Source: Candidatus Cloacimonadota bacterium (lineage in GTDB: Bacteria > Cloacimonadota > Cloacimonadia > Cloacimonadales > Cloacimonadaceae). Taken from it: a DNA stretch of 11,860 bases. The notes below the pieces were generated by a model. That model was not told where the DNA came from and ran no database searches. It was given only the letters and a program-made list of their open reading frames with translations. A program made the translations under genes and the position numbers. Positions 1 to 7,739 of the stretch are shown piece after piece (the first letter of the stretch is position 1; the number at the start of each line of letters is the position of its first letter). The DNA is taken from positions 1 to 11,860 of the forward strand of contig JALNWR010000078.1 in NCBI GenBank assembly GCA_023230795.1, read 5' to 3'.

Positions 1-1
1 A

Positions 2-337
2 GCTGACAGCAATCATTATCATGATCTGTCCCTGAAGTTTATCCAGGATACGCTTTCCAATCCCTTTGCGGGTAAGACTATCGTGATGACCCACCATCTG
101 CCCAGTTTCCAGTGTGTGCCGGATATATTCAAGGGTTCGGAACTCACCACCGGCTTTGCCTCCAATCTGGATGATCTGATCTTACAGCATCCCGAAATTG
201 CGCTCTGGGTGCATGGCCATGCTCACGATTTTGATGATCGTTATATCGGTGAAACACGGATGGTAAGAAACCCTCTGGGCTATGTGGATCACGATGAGCA
301 GCATGATTTTCAGCGGGATTTTGTGGTAGAACTGTAG
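2..337 (+). CDS. Metallophosphoesterase (calcineurin-like), C-terminal part
   Basis: The reading frame is open from base 2 to the TAG ending at 337, so the N-terminal part lies outside the window and about 111 residues are visible. Two late signatures of the calcineurin-like phosphoesterase superfamily are present: VMTHHLPS (about residues 28-35 of the visible part), which supplies a metal-binding His, and WVHGHAHDF, the GHxH motif that completes the two-metal centre. The segment RMVRNPLGY is the usual strand-turn near the end of the family. The early DxH and GD/GNH motifs must lie upstream. The substrate cannot be told from this fragment; the family includes nucleotidases, phosphodiesterases and protein phosphatases. 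No terminator follows, and the next gene starts 138 bp downstream on the same strand. Confidence 0.85.
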   Translation, partial: ADSNHYHDLSLKFIQDTLSNPFAGKTIVMTHHLPSFQCVPDIFKGSELTTGFASNLDDLILQHPEIALWVHGHAHDFDDRYIGETRMVRNPLGYVDHDEQHDFQRDFVVEL

Positions 338-437
338 TCCGTAAAGATTCAGGGGCAGGGCTGAGCATACTCTGAAAAGCTATCTGCAGCAGGTTTGGAA
401 CAATCCTTGCATTGAAGATAGTAGTCTAAAACGAAGT

Positions 438-455
438 CCGGGCAGACTTGTCCGG
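438..455 (+). other. Stem-loop in the leader of the AlkD-like gene
   Basis: CCGGGCA and TGTCCGG form a 7-bp stem (six Watson-Crick pairs and one G-T) around the loop GACT. It ends 12 bases before the GGAG ribosome binding site of the gene starting at 476. No T-run follows, so it is not an intrinsic terminator. It could influence translation or be one of the small intergenic hairpins common in this window. The rest of the 338-475 gap shows no convincing promoter. Confidence 0.4.
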
Positions 456-475
456 TGATTATCTGGTGGAGAATT

Positions 476-1267
476 ATGGATAGACCTGAAATGAACAAGA
501 AATTCAAGAGTATATATGCCGAGATCGAAAGATTCTGTTTTGATCGTGAAGACCCCGTACTGGCCATCCGCAATATGCGTAATTTCACCGAGGGCTACGA
601 CGCCTTTGGCATCGAAGATGAAGAGTTGAAAGTTCTGCGGGACCGTATCATTACAGAATATGAAATCACCCCCCGCGAGATAGCGGAGCTGGGCCTGATC
701 TTACTCAAGACCGGGAAATATGAATTTGGCAGTCTGGCTATTATGCTGATCAAAAAGCATCGCCCCCGCATGGATGCTTACATACGTGAACGCATCAAGG
801 AATGGCTGGACACGGCTGTGGAAAATTGGGCGCATGCCGATCTTTTGGGTTCTAAAATCCTGCCGGTATTCTTTGAGCTGGAGCTGTGTGATCTACAGAG
901 TTTCGCCTCCTGGCGGGATTCACGCAGTAAATATACCCGCCGCGCAGTCATCATATCCCTGATGTGGCAAAGACGTGCCCTGGATGCCGAAGCCATGCTG
1001 CACTTTCTCACGCCTTTGATCCGGGACCGGGAGAAAGTGGTACAACAGGCGCTGGGCTGGTTTCTGAGTGACCTTTGGGACAAGGCGCCCATCCCTGTGG
1101 AGGCTTTTTTGCAGGAGCATCGCGAGACTCTGGATAGCAGTACCTTAAAGCAGGCAACTTCCCGAATGCCGCTCAGTAAAGCTAAGCTGTATCGTCCCAA
1201 ACTCAAAAAGAATGCCCACAAACCTAAAGCCAAAGCTAAACCTAAATTCAAAGGAAAAAAGCCATGA
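476..1267 (+). CDS. AlkD-like HEAT-repeat DNA alkylation repair protein
   Basis: The protein has 263 residues and is all-helical. It resembles the AlkD family of HEAT-repeat DNA glycosylases, which excise N3- and N7-alkylated purines without base flipping. Bacillus AlkD uses Trp109, Asp113, Arg148 and Trp187. Plausible equivalents here are W118 and D122 in ENWAHADLLG (same W-x3-D spacing), R155/R156 in SRSKYTRRAV, and W195 in QALGWFLSD, so it may be catalytically competent. The last 30 or so residues are a Lys/Pro/Ala-rich tail that could grip nucleic acid and is unusual for the family. The ATG at 476 is preferred over the in-frame GTG at 455 because GGAG (468-471) lies just before it. The stop overlaps the next start as ATGA, suggesting translational coupling to the secreted peptidase, an odd partner. 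The family call is by motif inspection only. Confidence 0.8.
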   Translation: MDRPEMNKKFKSIYAEIERFCFDREDPVLAIRNMRNFTEGYDAFGIEDEELKVLRDRIITEYEITPREIAELGLILLKTGKYEFGSLAIMLIKKHRPRMDAYIRERIKEWLDTAVENWAHADLLGSKILPVFFELELCDLQSFASWRDSRSKYTRRAVIISLMWQRRALDAEAMLHFLTPLIRDREKVVQQALGWFLSDLWDKAPIPVEAFLQEHRETLDSSTLKQATSRMPLSKAKLYRPKLKKNAHKPKAKAKPKFKGKKP

Positions 1268-3909
1268 AAAAATCTTTGTTCATCCTGATCTTAGTACTTC
1301 CTATCTTGATTTTTGCCAGGGGCCTCACGGTGGAGGTCTCTTTTTCGGAAAGCGCCCGTAGCGGATACAGCACAGCGCCGGGTAGCAAACAGGTTCCGGT
1401 TCACAGCGTGAATATCCTGCTGCCCAAAAATGCGGAAATGCTGGACTATGAGCTTACTTTTGCCAGTCCCAGAGCAGCTGCAAAGAGCTATCAGCAGATC
1501 AATCCCCCCTTCATCAGTAGCGAAGGGATACTGGGCAGCTCCAGCCCGCGCTCTACTGGGAAAAGATATAGTTATCTGGGACAGCGTAAGTGGGGAGAGT
1601 TGAACTATCTGAGCTTTGCCGTGCTGCCTTATGATGAAGCCTTGGGTCTGTGGTCTGAAAGCGTAAAGATCAGCATCCAATACCGGTCCGGGAGCAGCGA
1701 GCAAGGGCAGATTCCTGCTACCTTCAAGAGTGCAGATTTCTTTGCCAATTCTCAGCAGCTTGAGATCTGGTACCGCTCTTCTACCCGTCATAGCATGGGA
1801 ATCCGGGTGATCAGTACGCCCGAGCTGTATAATGCTTTAAGTGTGTGGACTGCGTTTCGGCAGGGACAGGGTTTTGATGTGCAGTTTTCCGATATCGCAG
1901 AAGTTTTGGTCAATGAAGTGGGTGCAGACGGTGCCGAAAAGCTACGCAATCATCTGATCACCCAGCAAGTGCTATATCCCTTTAGCTATGTGCTTTTGGT
2001 GGGAGATCATGATCTGGTGCCCATCGCCTATCTCACTCCGGAGCCAAATGGTAATAATACGGTAGCTTCAGACTTTTATTATGCCGATCTCACCAGCAAT
2101 TGGGATACGGATGAAGATGGCCGCCTGGGTGAATATTACTCCCAGTATGGCGAGGAAGATTATGGGGTGGATTACACTCCGGAAGCTTTTGTGGGACGCT
2201 TCAGTACCAATGATGCCGCTGAGGTGGGGCAGATTGCCCAGCGCATTTTGGCCTTTGAGCAAAGCACAGCCGCTTTCAAGAACGAAGCTTTGCTGCCCGC
2301 AGCTTATCTGAACTATCAGGGTGAACCGCAATCTAACATGCCGCAGACCGATGGGGCAGACTTCATGGAGCTGATAAAAGTCACTATCCTGCGGGATTAT
2401 GAGAGCACTACTTTGTATGAACAGCTGGGCGTGCTGCCTTCACATCCTTCAGATTATGATCTGGATGAAAGCAATTTTAACCACCAGCTGAGGACAGAAG
2501 ATTATGGCTTGATAAATTGGAGTGCACATGGCTCTCCCGTCTCTTCCGCCCGCAAGATCTGGATGCAGGATACAAATAACAACGGCAGCCCGGATTCCTA
2601 TGAAATGCAGTGGTATCCGCTGGTGGATAAATACAGTTTTGATAATATTCAAAGTGAATATGGCTCGGTGATCTTTGCCGCCTCCTGCAATAACGGCTAT
2701 CTGGATTACAATCAGCAATCTCTGGCGGAAAAGGCTCTGGTGAGCAAAGCCGTAGCCATCGTGGCTGCCAGCAGAACCGGCTGGTACAAGGTCGGTTGGG
2801 AAAATCCCGGTTGGGGCGGACTCTGTAGCTATAACTACCATTTCCTGGAAAACTATGCCGAAGGAGGCTATAGCGCCGGCGCAGCTCTGGCCTATACCAA
2901 TCTCTTGCACACTCAATATTATCTGTTTGGCGATCCCATCGATGATGGCGGCATCATCTGGCCGGAATTGCAAAACGTATATACCTATCTGCTTTTTGGC
3001 GATCCCGTCCTGGGACATACCGAATTTCTCCAGCCGGAAGGGGAAATCCTGGTTTATTCTCCTCATTTCGATGGCTATCCTGTGGTCAATGCCATCCGGG
3101 AAAACGCAGACTTGAATGTGGTCTATAGCAATCGCCTCATCCCGGATTATGACTATATAGATTCCTTTGCAGCGGTGTTTTGTCTCTTTGATAATGAAGC
3201 TCCGCAGGAAGGCAGCCTGGAGTACAATCTCCTGAATGGCTATCTGGAAGCCGGCGGCAAAATCTATATGGAAGGACGTCTGCCCTGGGATCCCAATGAT
3301 GAGTTTCTGGGCAAATTTGGCCTGGAAGCCCCCTTTGACATGGTGGTGCACATAGATAGAATCCGGGCTGAAGACAGCTACTGGGATTACACGAACCATG
3401 ATTTTCAGACCGATGCCCTGTCGCCTGTGGGTGCCAGCGCCAGTATGCTCTTTAAAACCGCTAATATCGTCTATATCGATGCTATCATTGGAGTGCTGAA
3501 CGCTCCTGATACATACAAGACTATCGGCAGCAGTTTCCATCTCACGGAAGTGGCTGATGGCGATCTGGGACTATCTGAAATGGTGGGGCTGATTCTCACA
3601 AAACTGGAAGTTATCCAGCCTGTAGCAAATTCCGATGAGCAGGTAGCGCCTGCGCAAATCCAGCTCAAAGCCTATCCCAATCCCATGCGCTCCCATCTCA
3701 ATATCACTTTGGAGCACTCAGGGAAAGCACCGGAAACCGTGAAGATATATAACCTGAAAGGGCAATTGATCACAAGTCTGAAGCTCAATAGCAAAAACGG
3801 CTATACTCAGAGCTGGGATGGGAAAGACAGCAGCGGCCTGCAGTGCCCAAATGGCATATACATCCTGCAAAGCACGGGGCAGACTAAGAAGATCAGCTTG
3901 ATAAAATAA
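1264..3909 (+). CDS. Secreted gingipain-like cysteine peptidase (family C25) with C-terminal sorting domain
   Basis: This 881-residue exported protein starts with a typical signal peptide (MKK, a hydrophobic run at 4-18, cleavage near FARG). Residues 20-170 look like the beta-rich C25 propeptide. The peptidase core spans about 178-586, with VGDHDLVP (246-253), catalytic His422 in NWSAHGSP, catalytic Cys475 in FAASCNNG, and the terminal LFGDPVLG (577-584). Two acidic loops resemble calcium sites: D281-D283-D285 and the EF-hand-like D436-N438-N440...E447. Residues 594-780 form an extra alpha/beta module with LEAGGKIYMEG, resembling ThuA/glutamine-amidotransferase-like regions of surface proteins. 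Residues 800-881 (AYPNPMRS, KIYNLKGQL, SWDGKD, NGIYIL) are a FlgD-Ig-like Por/type IX-style sorting domain, so outer-membrane export and surface attachment or release are likely. The start overlaps the AlkD-like stop by 4 bp. The substrate is unknown; self-maturation or peptide feeding is plausible. Confidence 0.9.
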   Translation: MKKSLFILILVLPILIFARGLTVEVSFSESARSGYSTAPGSKQVPVHSVNILLPKNAEMLDYELTFASPRAAAKSYQQINPPFISSEGILGSSSPRSTGKRYSYLGQRKWGELNYLSFAVLPYDEALGLWSESVKISIQYRSGSSEQGQIPATFKSADFFANSQQLEIWYRSSTRHSMGIRVISTPELYNALSVWTAFRQGQGFDVQFSDIAEVLVNEVGADGAEKLRNHLITQQVLYPFSYVLLVGDHDLVPIAYLTPEPNGNNTVASDFYYADLTSNWDTDEDGRLGEYYSQYGEEDYGVDYTPEAFVGRFSTNDAAEVGQIAQRILAFEQSTAAFKNEALLPAAYLNYQGEPQSNMPQTDGADFMELIKVTILRDYESTTLYEQLGVLPSHPSDYDLDESNFNHQLRTEDYGLINWSAHGSPVSSARKIWMQDTNNNGSPDSYEMQWYPLVDKYSFDNIQSEYGSVIFAASCNNGYLDYNQQSLAEKALVSKAVAIVAASRTGWYKVGWENPGWGGLCSYNYHFLENYAEGGYSAGAALAYTNLLHTQYYLFGDPIDDGGIIWPELQNVYTYLLFGDPVLGHTEFLQPEGEILVYSPHFDGYPVVNAIRENADLNVVYSNRLIPDYDYIDSFAAVFCLFDNEAPQEGSLEYNLLNGYLEAGGKIYMEGRLPWDPNDEFLGKFGLEAPFDMVVHIDRIRAEDSYWDYTNHDFQTDALSPVGASASMLFKTANIVYIDAIIGVLNAPDTYKTIGSSFHLTEVADGDLGLSEMVGLILTKLEVIQPVANSDEQVAPAQIQLKAYPNPMRSHLNITLEHSGKAPETVKIYNLKGQLITSLKLNSKNGYTQSWDGKDSSGLQCPNGIYILQSTGQTKKISLIK

Positions 3910-3984
3910 AGTAACGCATAAGGAAGAGACAGGATTTTCGCTGCTCTTTTAATGCTAAAGAATTAGAGACAAGAGGAGTTAGAC

Positions 3985-5391
3985 ATGAAGATACTGCTAA
4001 TCTCGCCAAAGTCCACCATCGGTGGCTTGGAGAGCTTGCGCACTGGCAATCAAATATTGCAGGGCTTGCTATACGTAGCTGCTGCAGCCAGAGATGCCGG
4101 GCACAAGGTCACAGTGGTAATAGCCGATAAAGACAATGTGGACAGATATATCCGCCGCTATCAGCCCGAACTGCTGGCAGTCTCCTGTGTGACATCCACT
4201 TATCCCATAGTGCGCGACCTTCTGGTTCAGATAAAGAAGAGCCATCCCCAGCTCAAAACCATCATCGGCGGACATCATGCTACCTTTATGTATAAAGAGG
4301 TTTATGCAGATACCGGCGTGGATTACATCTGCCGGGGCGAAGGGGAAGAGGTCTTCCCGCAGCTTTTAGCAGAGCTGGAAAAGGGCAATGAATATCCGGA
4401 GATTATGGGCATGGTCTTCTATAAGGATGAACGTTTTTGGAACGATGAGCAGATAGTGATCATGCAGGACATCGAACAATTGCCGAAGATCACGCGTGAT
4501 CTTACCGCTCTGGAATTTAGCTTCAGCCCCAAAATAGTATCTTCCCGCGGCTGCCCGTTCTTTTGTTCTTTCTGCTCTATTTCAGCCTTTTATGGAGGAT
4601 CATACCGCAAACGCAGCGTGGAGACCGTAATCTCGGAAATCAAGGAATACATCGAATGGGGCTATACGGATTTCTGGTTTCATGACGACAATCTGACTGT
4701 GGATGCCGATTGGGTGAACCGTTTTTGCGATGCGATCGAAGCAGAAGATATAAAGTTTACTTATAGCTGCATGAGCCGCGTGGATACCATCTGCCGGAAT
4801 CCCAAGATGTTCGCCCGCATGGCGAAAACCGGATGCAGGCTGGTCTCCATTGGCATCGAAAGCGGCATTCCCGAAGTGCTGGAGCGCATGCATAAGAAGA
4901 TAGATGTGCAGCAGATCAAAAAGGCAATCCGCATTATGAACAAGGTGGGTGTGACGCATAACTGGTATATGATCCTTGGCTCCGGAGATGAATTTGACAC
5001 CAAAGAGTATCTTGAGCAGAACATCAGGTTCTTTTGCAGCCTGCCCTTGGGCTACGTCCTGATCTCCATCCTCACGCCTTTCCCCGGCACAGAGCTATTT
5101 GAGAGATTGAGGGCAGAAAAGCGGATCAGGCATTACAATTGGGAAGAGTATGACATCTTGCACTGCGTATATCGTCCCGCCGGCATCAGCCATACCGAGA
5201 TCGAGAAGCTGCTGCCCAAAGCTTATGTAAGAGTCTATCTCAGCAAAGGCTGGAGACTATTTCCGCTCTTGATAGACAGCATGAGAAACAGCACCATCAC
5301 TCCCCGCAAAATTGGCATCGGCATCAAAACCCTCTTCATCACCCGCTTCTTTAAGAAGGATTTTACCAGGATATTGAAGAAGCCGGATTAG
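3985..5391 (+). CDS. Radical SAM protein with N-terminal B12-binding-type domain (BchE/methylthiotransferase-like class)
   Basis: The protein has 468 residues. Residues 1-135 form a Rossmann-like cobalamin-binding-type domain (ILLISPKS, LLAVSCVTSTY, IIGGHHATF, GVDYICRGEGEEVF). Residues 180-390 are the radical SAM barrel: CPFFCSFC gives the 4Fe-4S ligands C190, C194 and C197, followed by HDDN (233-236), SIGIESG (288-294) and LTPFPGTEL (363-371). The C-terminal 80 residues are basic and helical. The domain order is that of the large B12-binding radical SAM class, which includes methyltransferases and ring-forming enzymes. The classic DxHxxG lower-ligand motif is not evident, so cobalamin may bind base-on or not at all. 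The ribosome binding site AGAGGAG (3972-3978) lies 6 bases before the ATG. A 75-bp gap separates it from the peptidase gene; co-transcription is possible. The stop is 8 bp from that of the convergent trmJ-like gene. The substrate cannot be named. Confidence 0.88.
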   Translation: MKILLISPKSTIGGLESLRTGNQILQGLLYVAAAARDAGHKVTVVIADKDNVDRYIRRYQPELLAVSCVTSTYPIVRDLLVQIKKSHPQLKTIIGGHHATFMYKEVYADTGVDYICRGEGEEVFPQLLAELEKGNEYPEIMGMVFYKDERFWNDEQIVIMQDIEQLPKITRDLTALEFSFSPKIVSSRGCPFFCSFCSISAFYGGSYRKRSVETVISEIKEYIEWGYTDFWFHDDNLTVDADWVNRFCDAIEAEDIKFTYSCMSRVDTICRNPKMFARMAKTGCRLVSIGIESGIPEVLERMHKKIDVQQIKKAIRIMNKVGVTHNWYMILGSGDEFDTKEYLEQNIRFFCSLPLGYVLISILTPFPGTELFERLRAEKRIRHYNWEEYDILHCVYRPAGISHTEIEKLLPKAYVRVYLSKGWRLFPLLIDSMRNSTITPRKIGIGIKTLFITRFFKKDFTRILKKPD

Positions 5392-5399
5392 ACTCCGTA

Positions 5400-6143
5400 C
5401 TATTGTGAATCGTAGCCTTTACCCTTGCCTTTTACCAGCACGTGGAAGCGATTGAACATCTGCCGCAGGCGATAAACAGTCTCTTTATTGGGATTTAACT
5501 GAGCCAGCAGCTTTTTCAGAAAGACGTCCCAATTTGTGGTCTCGTGGCTTTTGAAATAGCCGATCCCGCTCATTACGTCTATCATATATTGATGGATTTT
5601 ATTTAGTTCGTCTCCGCTGACGGCATCCACTTTCCGCTGTCCTCCCAGTTCTTGATTGCGTTGCTGGAAGCTGGCGATTTCATAGCTGGCCAGAGCCACA
5701 GCCTGCGCAAGATTGATGGAGGGGAAATCGGGATTGGCATTGAAGTGACACCGCAGAGGGCAGAGATCTGCTTCACCATCTGTAAGGCCATAGGTTTCCC
5801 GGCCAAAGACCAGACCGATTTTGAGCTGGGGCAGATCATGCACATAGGCAGCCATCTGCATGGGGGACATATCTATAGGCTTGTTCTTGCCCAGTCTGCG
5901 GGAGAAGGCTATCACACGGTCGAGATCAGATGTAGCGGCAGCAAGATCGGGGTATAGCCGGGCATTATCAAGCAGATGTTCAGAATGCATAGCCAGGTAA
6001 AAGTCGTTTTTATGGGGAATGCTGCCCACGATGCGAAGCTCGTCAAAGCAGAAGTTGTTCATGATTCTCGCTACAGCCCCCACGTTTCCGGCATAGATGG
6101 GCTCCACGAGGATGAAGATGATGCGGGAATTACTTACGGGCAT
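5400..6143 (-). CDS. trmJ: tRNA (cytidine/uridine-32-2'-O)-methyltransferase, TrmJ type (SPOUT family)
   Basis: The protein has 247 residues, the usual length for TrmJ, which methylates the ribose of residue 32 in tRNA anticodon loops using SAM. All three SpoU motifs are visible: motif 1 in EPIYAGNVGAVARIMNNF (14-31, with N20 and catalytic-type R26), motif 2 in GLVFGRETYGLTDGE (110-124), and motif 3 in PSINLAQAVALASYE (141-155), which builds the trefoil-knotted SAM site. The helical C-terminal extension (about 175-240) is characteristic of TrmJ rather than of the shorter TrmL. The ATG at 6143 lies inside the end of the upstream HEAT-repeat gene (14-bp overlap, different frame), so the two are surely co-transcribed and probably translationally coupled. 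The gene converges on the radical SAM gene with no room for a separate terminator. Activity on other RNAs cannot be excluded. Confidence 0.88.
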   Translation of the reverse strand: MPVSNSRIIFILVEPIYAGNVGAVARIMNNFCFDELRIVGSIPHKNDFYLAMHSEHLLDNARLYPDLAAATSDLDRVIAFSRRLGKNKPIDMSPMQMAAYVHDLPQLKIGLVFGRETYGLTDGEADLCPLRCHFNANPDFPSINLAQAVALASYEIASFQQRNQELGGQRKVDAVSGDELNKIHQYMIDVMSGIGYFKSHETTNWDVFLKKLLAQLNPNKETVYRLRQMFNRFHVLVKGKGKGYDSQ

Positions 6144-6975
6144 TGGCCTTATTGCGCATGCGGACTACAGAGCCGAGTTTGTTGCCCATATTTTGCACGT
6201 TCGGATTCTTATCCTTTCTCCATTCCTGCACGGTGCGTTGGGTGATGCTCATAAAGTCGCTGCCATGATCGCGTTTACTCTTTTGGGTAAAGATATTGGC
6301 CAGCTTGCGCAGGGTCTGCCAGATGGTATGAAAACGGGCTTCATCGGCATCGATAAGCCAGCGGCGGACATTGGTATAAGTCTGAATGGGGCGTACTCTT
6401 CCCACCTGCGTGAGGATGTGGGAGATTTTCTTTTGCACTTCTTCGCTTTCATCATCCAAAAGGCGGCCTACAAACATCAGCACAAATTGGGGATTCCTGG
6501 AGGCGACATTTTCCATACCGTGCATAGAGATAGCGCGCTTCTTTTCATTGTCACTTTCAGCCCAGAGCGGCATGTGCTCGCGCATGGCATCGGGAAAGTT
6601 CTTCCACATCTCAAAGCAGATAGTCTCACTTTCCCAGGGGACTGTTTCAAAGGTCTTTTCCAGGGTTTTGATGATGTGCTCGGGGCTTTCCTGATATTTG
6701 TAATAAAAGTAAAAGAGCCCGGTGGCGCGTACTCCATAGATGAAGTCCTCCAATAGATCGCCACAGATTTTGTCCAGATTGCCTTTTCCTGTATAGACTG
6801 CGAGGCGTTTGCCCAGCTCTTCCCGCACAAAGTAATTGGCGGTATTGCCCATTTCCATGATTAGTTTGATAGCCTGATCCGGTTTTTTCTTGTCCAGATT
6901 CAGAAAGATTTTCTCTACCTGAGCATCCAGTATTTTATAGTCATCTATATTGAGACGTCCTACTTCTTTGATCAT
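6130..6975 (-). CDS. HEAT-repeat protein of the AlkD-like type, catalytic residues apparently absent
   Basis: The protein has 281 residues and is built of helical HEAT-like repeats. Its layout recalls AlkD-like proteins: a helical N-terminus, a W-containing helix (VPWESETICFEMW, 112-124), a basic helix (NEKKRAISMHGMEN, 143-156), and DDESEEVQKKISHILTQVG (174-192) where AlkD has its GW(A/F)L helix. Compared with the AlkD-like protein at 476, the Asp four residues after the Trp is replaced (W114...T118) and the GW tryptophan is missing, so glycosylase activity is doubtful. A DNA- or RNA-binding scaffold is more likely. The C-terminus is basic (RMRNKANARK). The start at 6975 has GGAG about 7 bases upstream on the minus strand. 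The gene overlaps trmJ by 14 bp, hinting at a nucleic-acid-related job. The distant family assignment is tentative. Confidence 0.7.
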   Translation of the reverse strand: MIKEVGRLNIDDYKILDAQVEKIFLNLDKKKPDQAIKLIMEMGNTANYFVREELGKRLAVYTGKGNLDKICGDLLEDFIYGVRATGLFYFYYKYQESPEHIIKTLEKTFETVPWESETICFEMWKNFPDAMREHMPLWAESDNEKKRAISMHGMENVASRNPQFVLMFVGRLLDDESEEVQKKISHILTQVGRVRPIQTYTNVRRWLIDADEARFHTIWQTLRKLANIFTQKSKRDHGSDFMSITQRTVQEWRKDKNPNVQNMGNKLGSVVRMRNKANARK

Positions 6976-6988
6976 TGATTATCTCCAT

Positions 6989-7005
6989 GACAGCATTGTG
7001 CTGTC
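6989..7005 (-). other. Perfect 7-bp hairpin in the leader of the minus-strand operon
   Basis: GACAGCA, a TTG loop and TGCTGTC form a perfect 7-bp stem with a 3-nt loop. On the minus strand it sits immediately before the GGAG ribosome binding site of the HEAT-repeat gene, so it could affect translation of that gene and of the coupled trmJ. A clear promoter further upstream was not found; the AT-rich TATAAA-like string at about 7014-7019 lacks a good -35 partner. Confidence 0.5.
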
Positions 7006-7136
7006 TGATCTTTATTTATATTGCGGACATGAGTCCTTTTTGCTATAGGCGATGTGCGCCCAAAAATATGTAATATCTACCCCAAAGATAATGGCCTGAA
7101 AGTTGTGGATTGATATGCAACATAGTTAAATTCACC

Positions 7137-7230
7137 TTTTGGGATAATACTTTTTCTGTCAAGAACTTTCTGGCTGGCATTTCCCTATTTTACGAGAGTC
7201 TGATTATGGACTGGTCGGTGTTTGCTATCT
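7137..7230 (+). repeat. Dispersed intergenic repeat, copy 1
   Basis: This is an imperfect direct copy of 7433-7523. The most conserved part is TACGAGAGTCTGA followed by ATGGACTGGT and GCTATCT. The 5' part can fold: GGGATAAT (7141-7148) pairs with ATTTCCC (7179-7185) with one bulged T. There is no coding potential. The copies diverge progressively after the GCTATCT end. Confidence 0.65.
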
Positions 7231-7380
7231 TAAATGCTGTCTCTACAGGACTCTATATCATAGTGTAGCTTTAGGTTACTATCTAAATAGAGTAACAATG
7301 GGACTCGGATTGGAAGGATATTAATGTTGGAATCATGAATCTTAACTGCCAAAAGTATAAACTGAAATACATAGGCATAG

Positions 7381-7402
7381 ATGATAGTTAATATACTATC
7401 AT
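7381..7402. repeat. Perfect inverted repeat (8-bp arms, 6-nt centre)
   Basis: ATGATAGT and ACTATCAT flank TAATAT. The element is AT-rich and lies between the two direct copies of the dispersed repeat. It could be a protein-binding palindrome or a weak hairpin. No promoter elements adjoin it. Confidence 0.4.
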
Positions 7403-7432
7403 TAAGTTCATTATCAAAAGAGTGACTCGATA

Positions 7433-7523
7433 TTTTGGGGGAATGCCAGAAAACTGCAAGGTTGTTTGGTATTCCCCATTTATTACGAGAGTCTGAATAT
7501 GGACTGGTGGATGCCTGCTATCT
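7433..7523 (+). repeat. Dispersed intergenic repeat, copy 2, with long stem-loop
   Basis: This is the best-preserved copy. Its 5' half forms an 11-bp stem: GGGGAATGCCA (7438-7448) with TGGTATTCCCC (7467-7477), ten Watson-Crick pairs plus one G-T, and an 18-nt loop. The 3' half (TATTACGAGAGTCTGA, ATGGACTGGT, GCTATCT) matches copy 1 closely. The fourth stem pair is G-C here and A-T in copy 1, a compensatory change. Confidence 0.65.
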
Positions 7524-7567
7524 GAACTCATGTGAAGTGGATTTCTTGGGACCGTAGATAGGAGCAA

Positions 7568-7588
7568 GATTTTTGGACCCCAAAAATC
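7568..7588. other. Perfect 9-bp hairpin with 3-nt loop
   Basis: GATTTTTGG, ACC and CCAAAAATC form a perfect 9-bp stem with a three-base loop. The base is AT-rich and no T-run follows, so it is not a standard terminator. It heads a short series of small hairpins (see 7610-7622). Confidence 0.5.
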
Positions 7589-7609
7589 AGTTTTCATGTA
7601 AAGTCCGAA

Positions 7610-7622
7610 GCGTCTTCGACGC
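7610..7622. other. Perfect 5-bp GC-rich hairpin with 3-nt loop
   Basis: GCGTC, TTC and GACGC form a perfect stem. It lies about 20 bases after the 9-bp hairpin and shares the GTC/GAC apex seen in the four-hairpin element at 10301-10394. Weaker pairings (CGGAG with CTCCG, 7653-7673) follow. Confidence 0.35.
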
Positions 7623-7739
7623 CCAAAAGCAGCTTGGTATCCAAAGCCAAAACGGAGCTATGGCAGGCCTCCGGTACATTATTCCAAAATGCCGCAAACT
7701 TCGCAAATCAACCCTCTAAACCCCCTCAACCCCCCCCCA

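Noticed and set aside
455..475. GTG at 455 as the start of the AlkD-like gene
   Set aside because: It overlaps the last base of a hairpin and has no ribosome binding site, whereas the ATG at 476 follows GGAG at proper spacing.
2449..3540. Long minus-strand open frame inside the C25 peptidase gene (363 residues)
   Set aside because: It is a shadow of the real gene caused by codon bias; the product is Ile/Val-rich without domains, while the plus frame has catalytic motifs, a signal peptide and a sorting domain.
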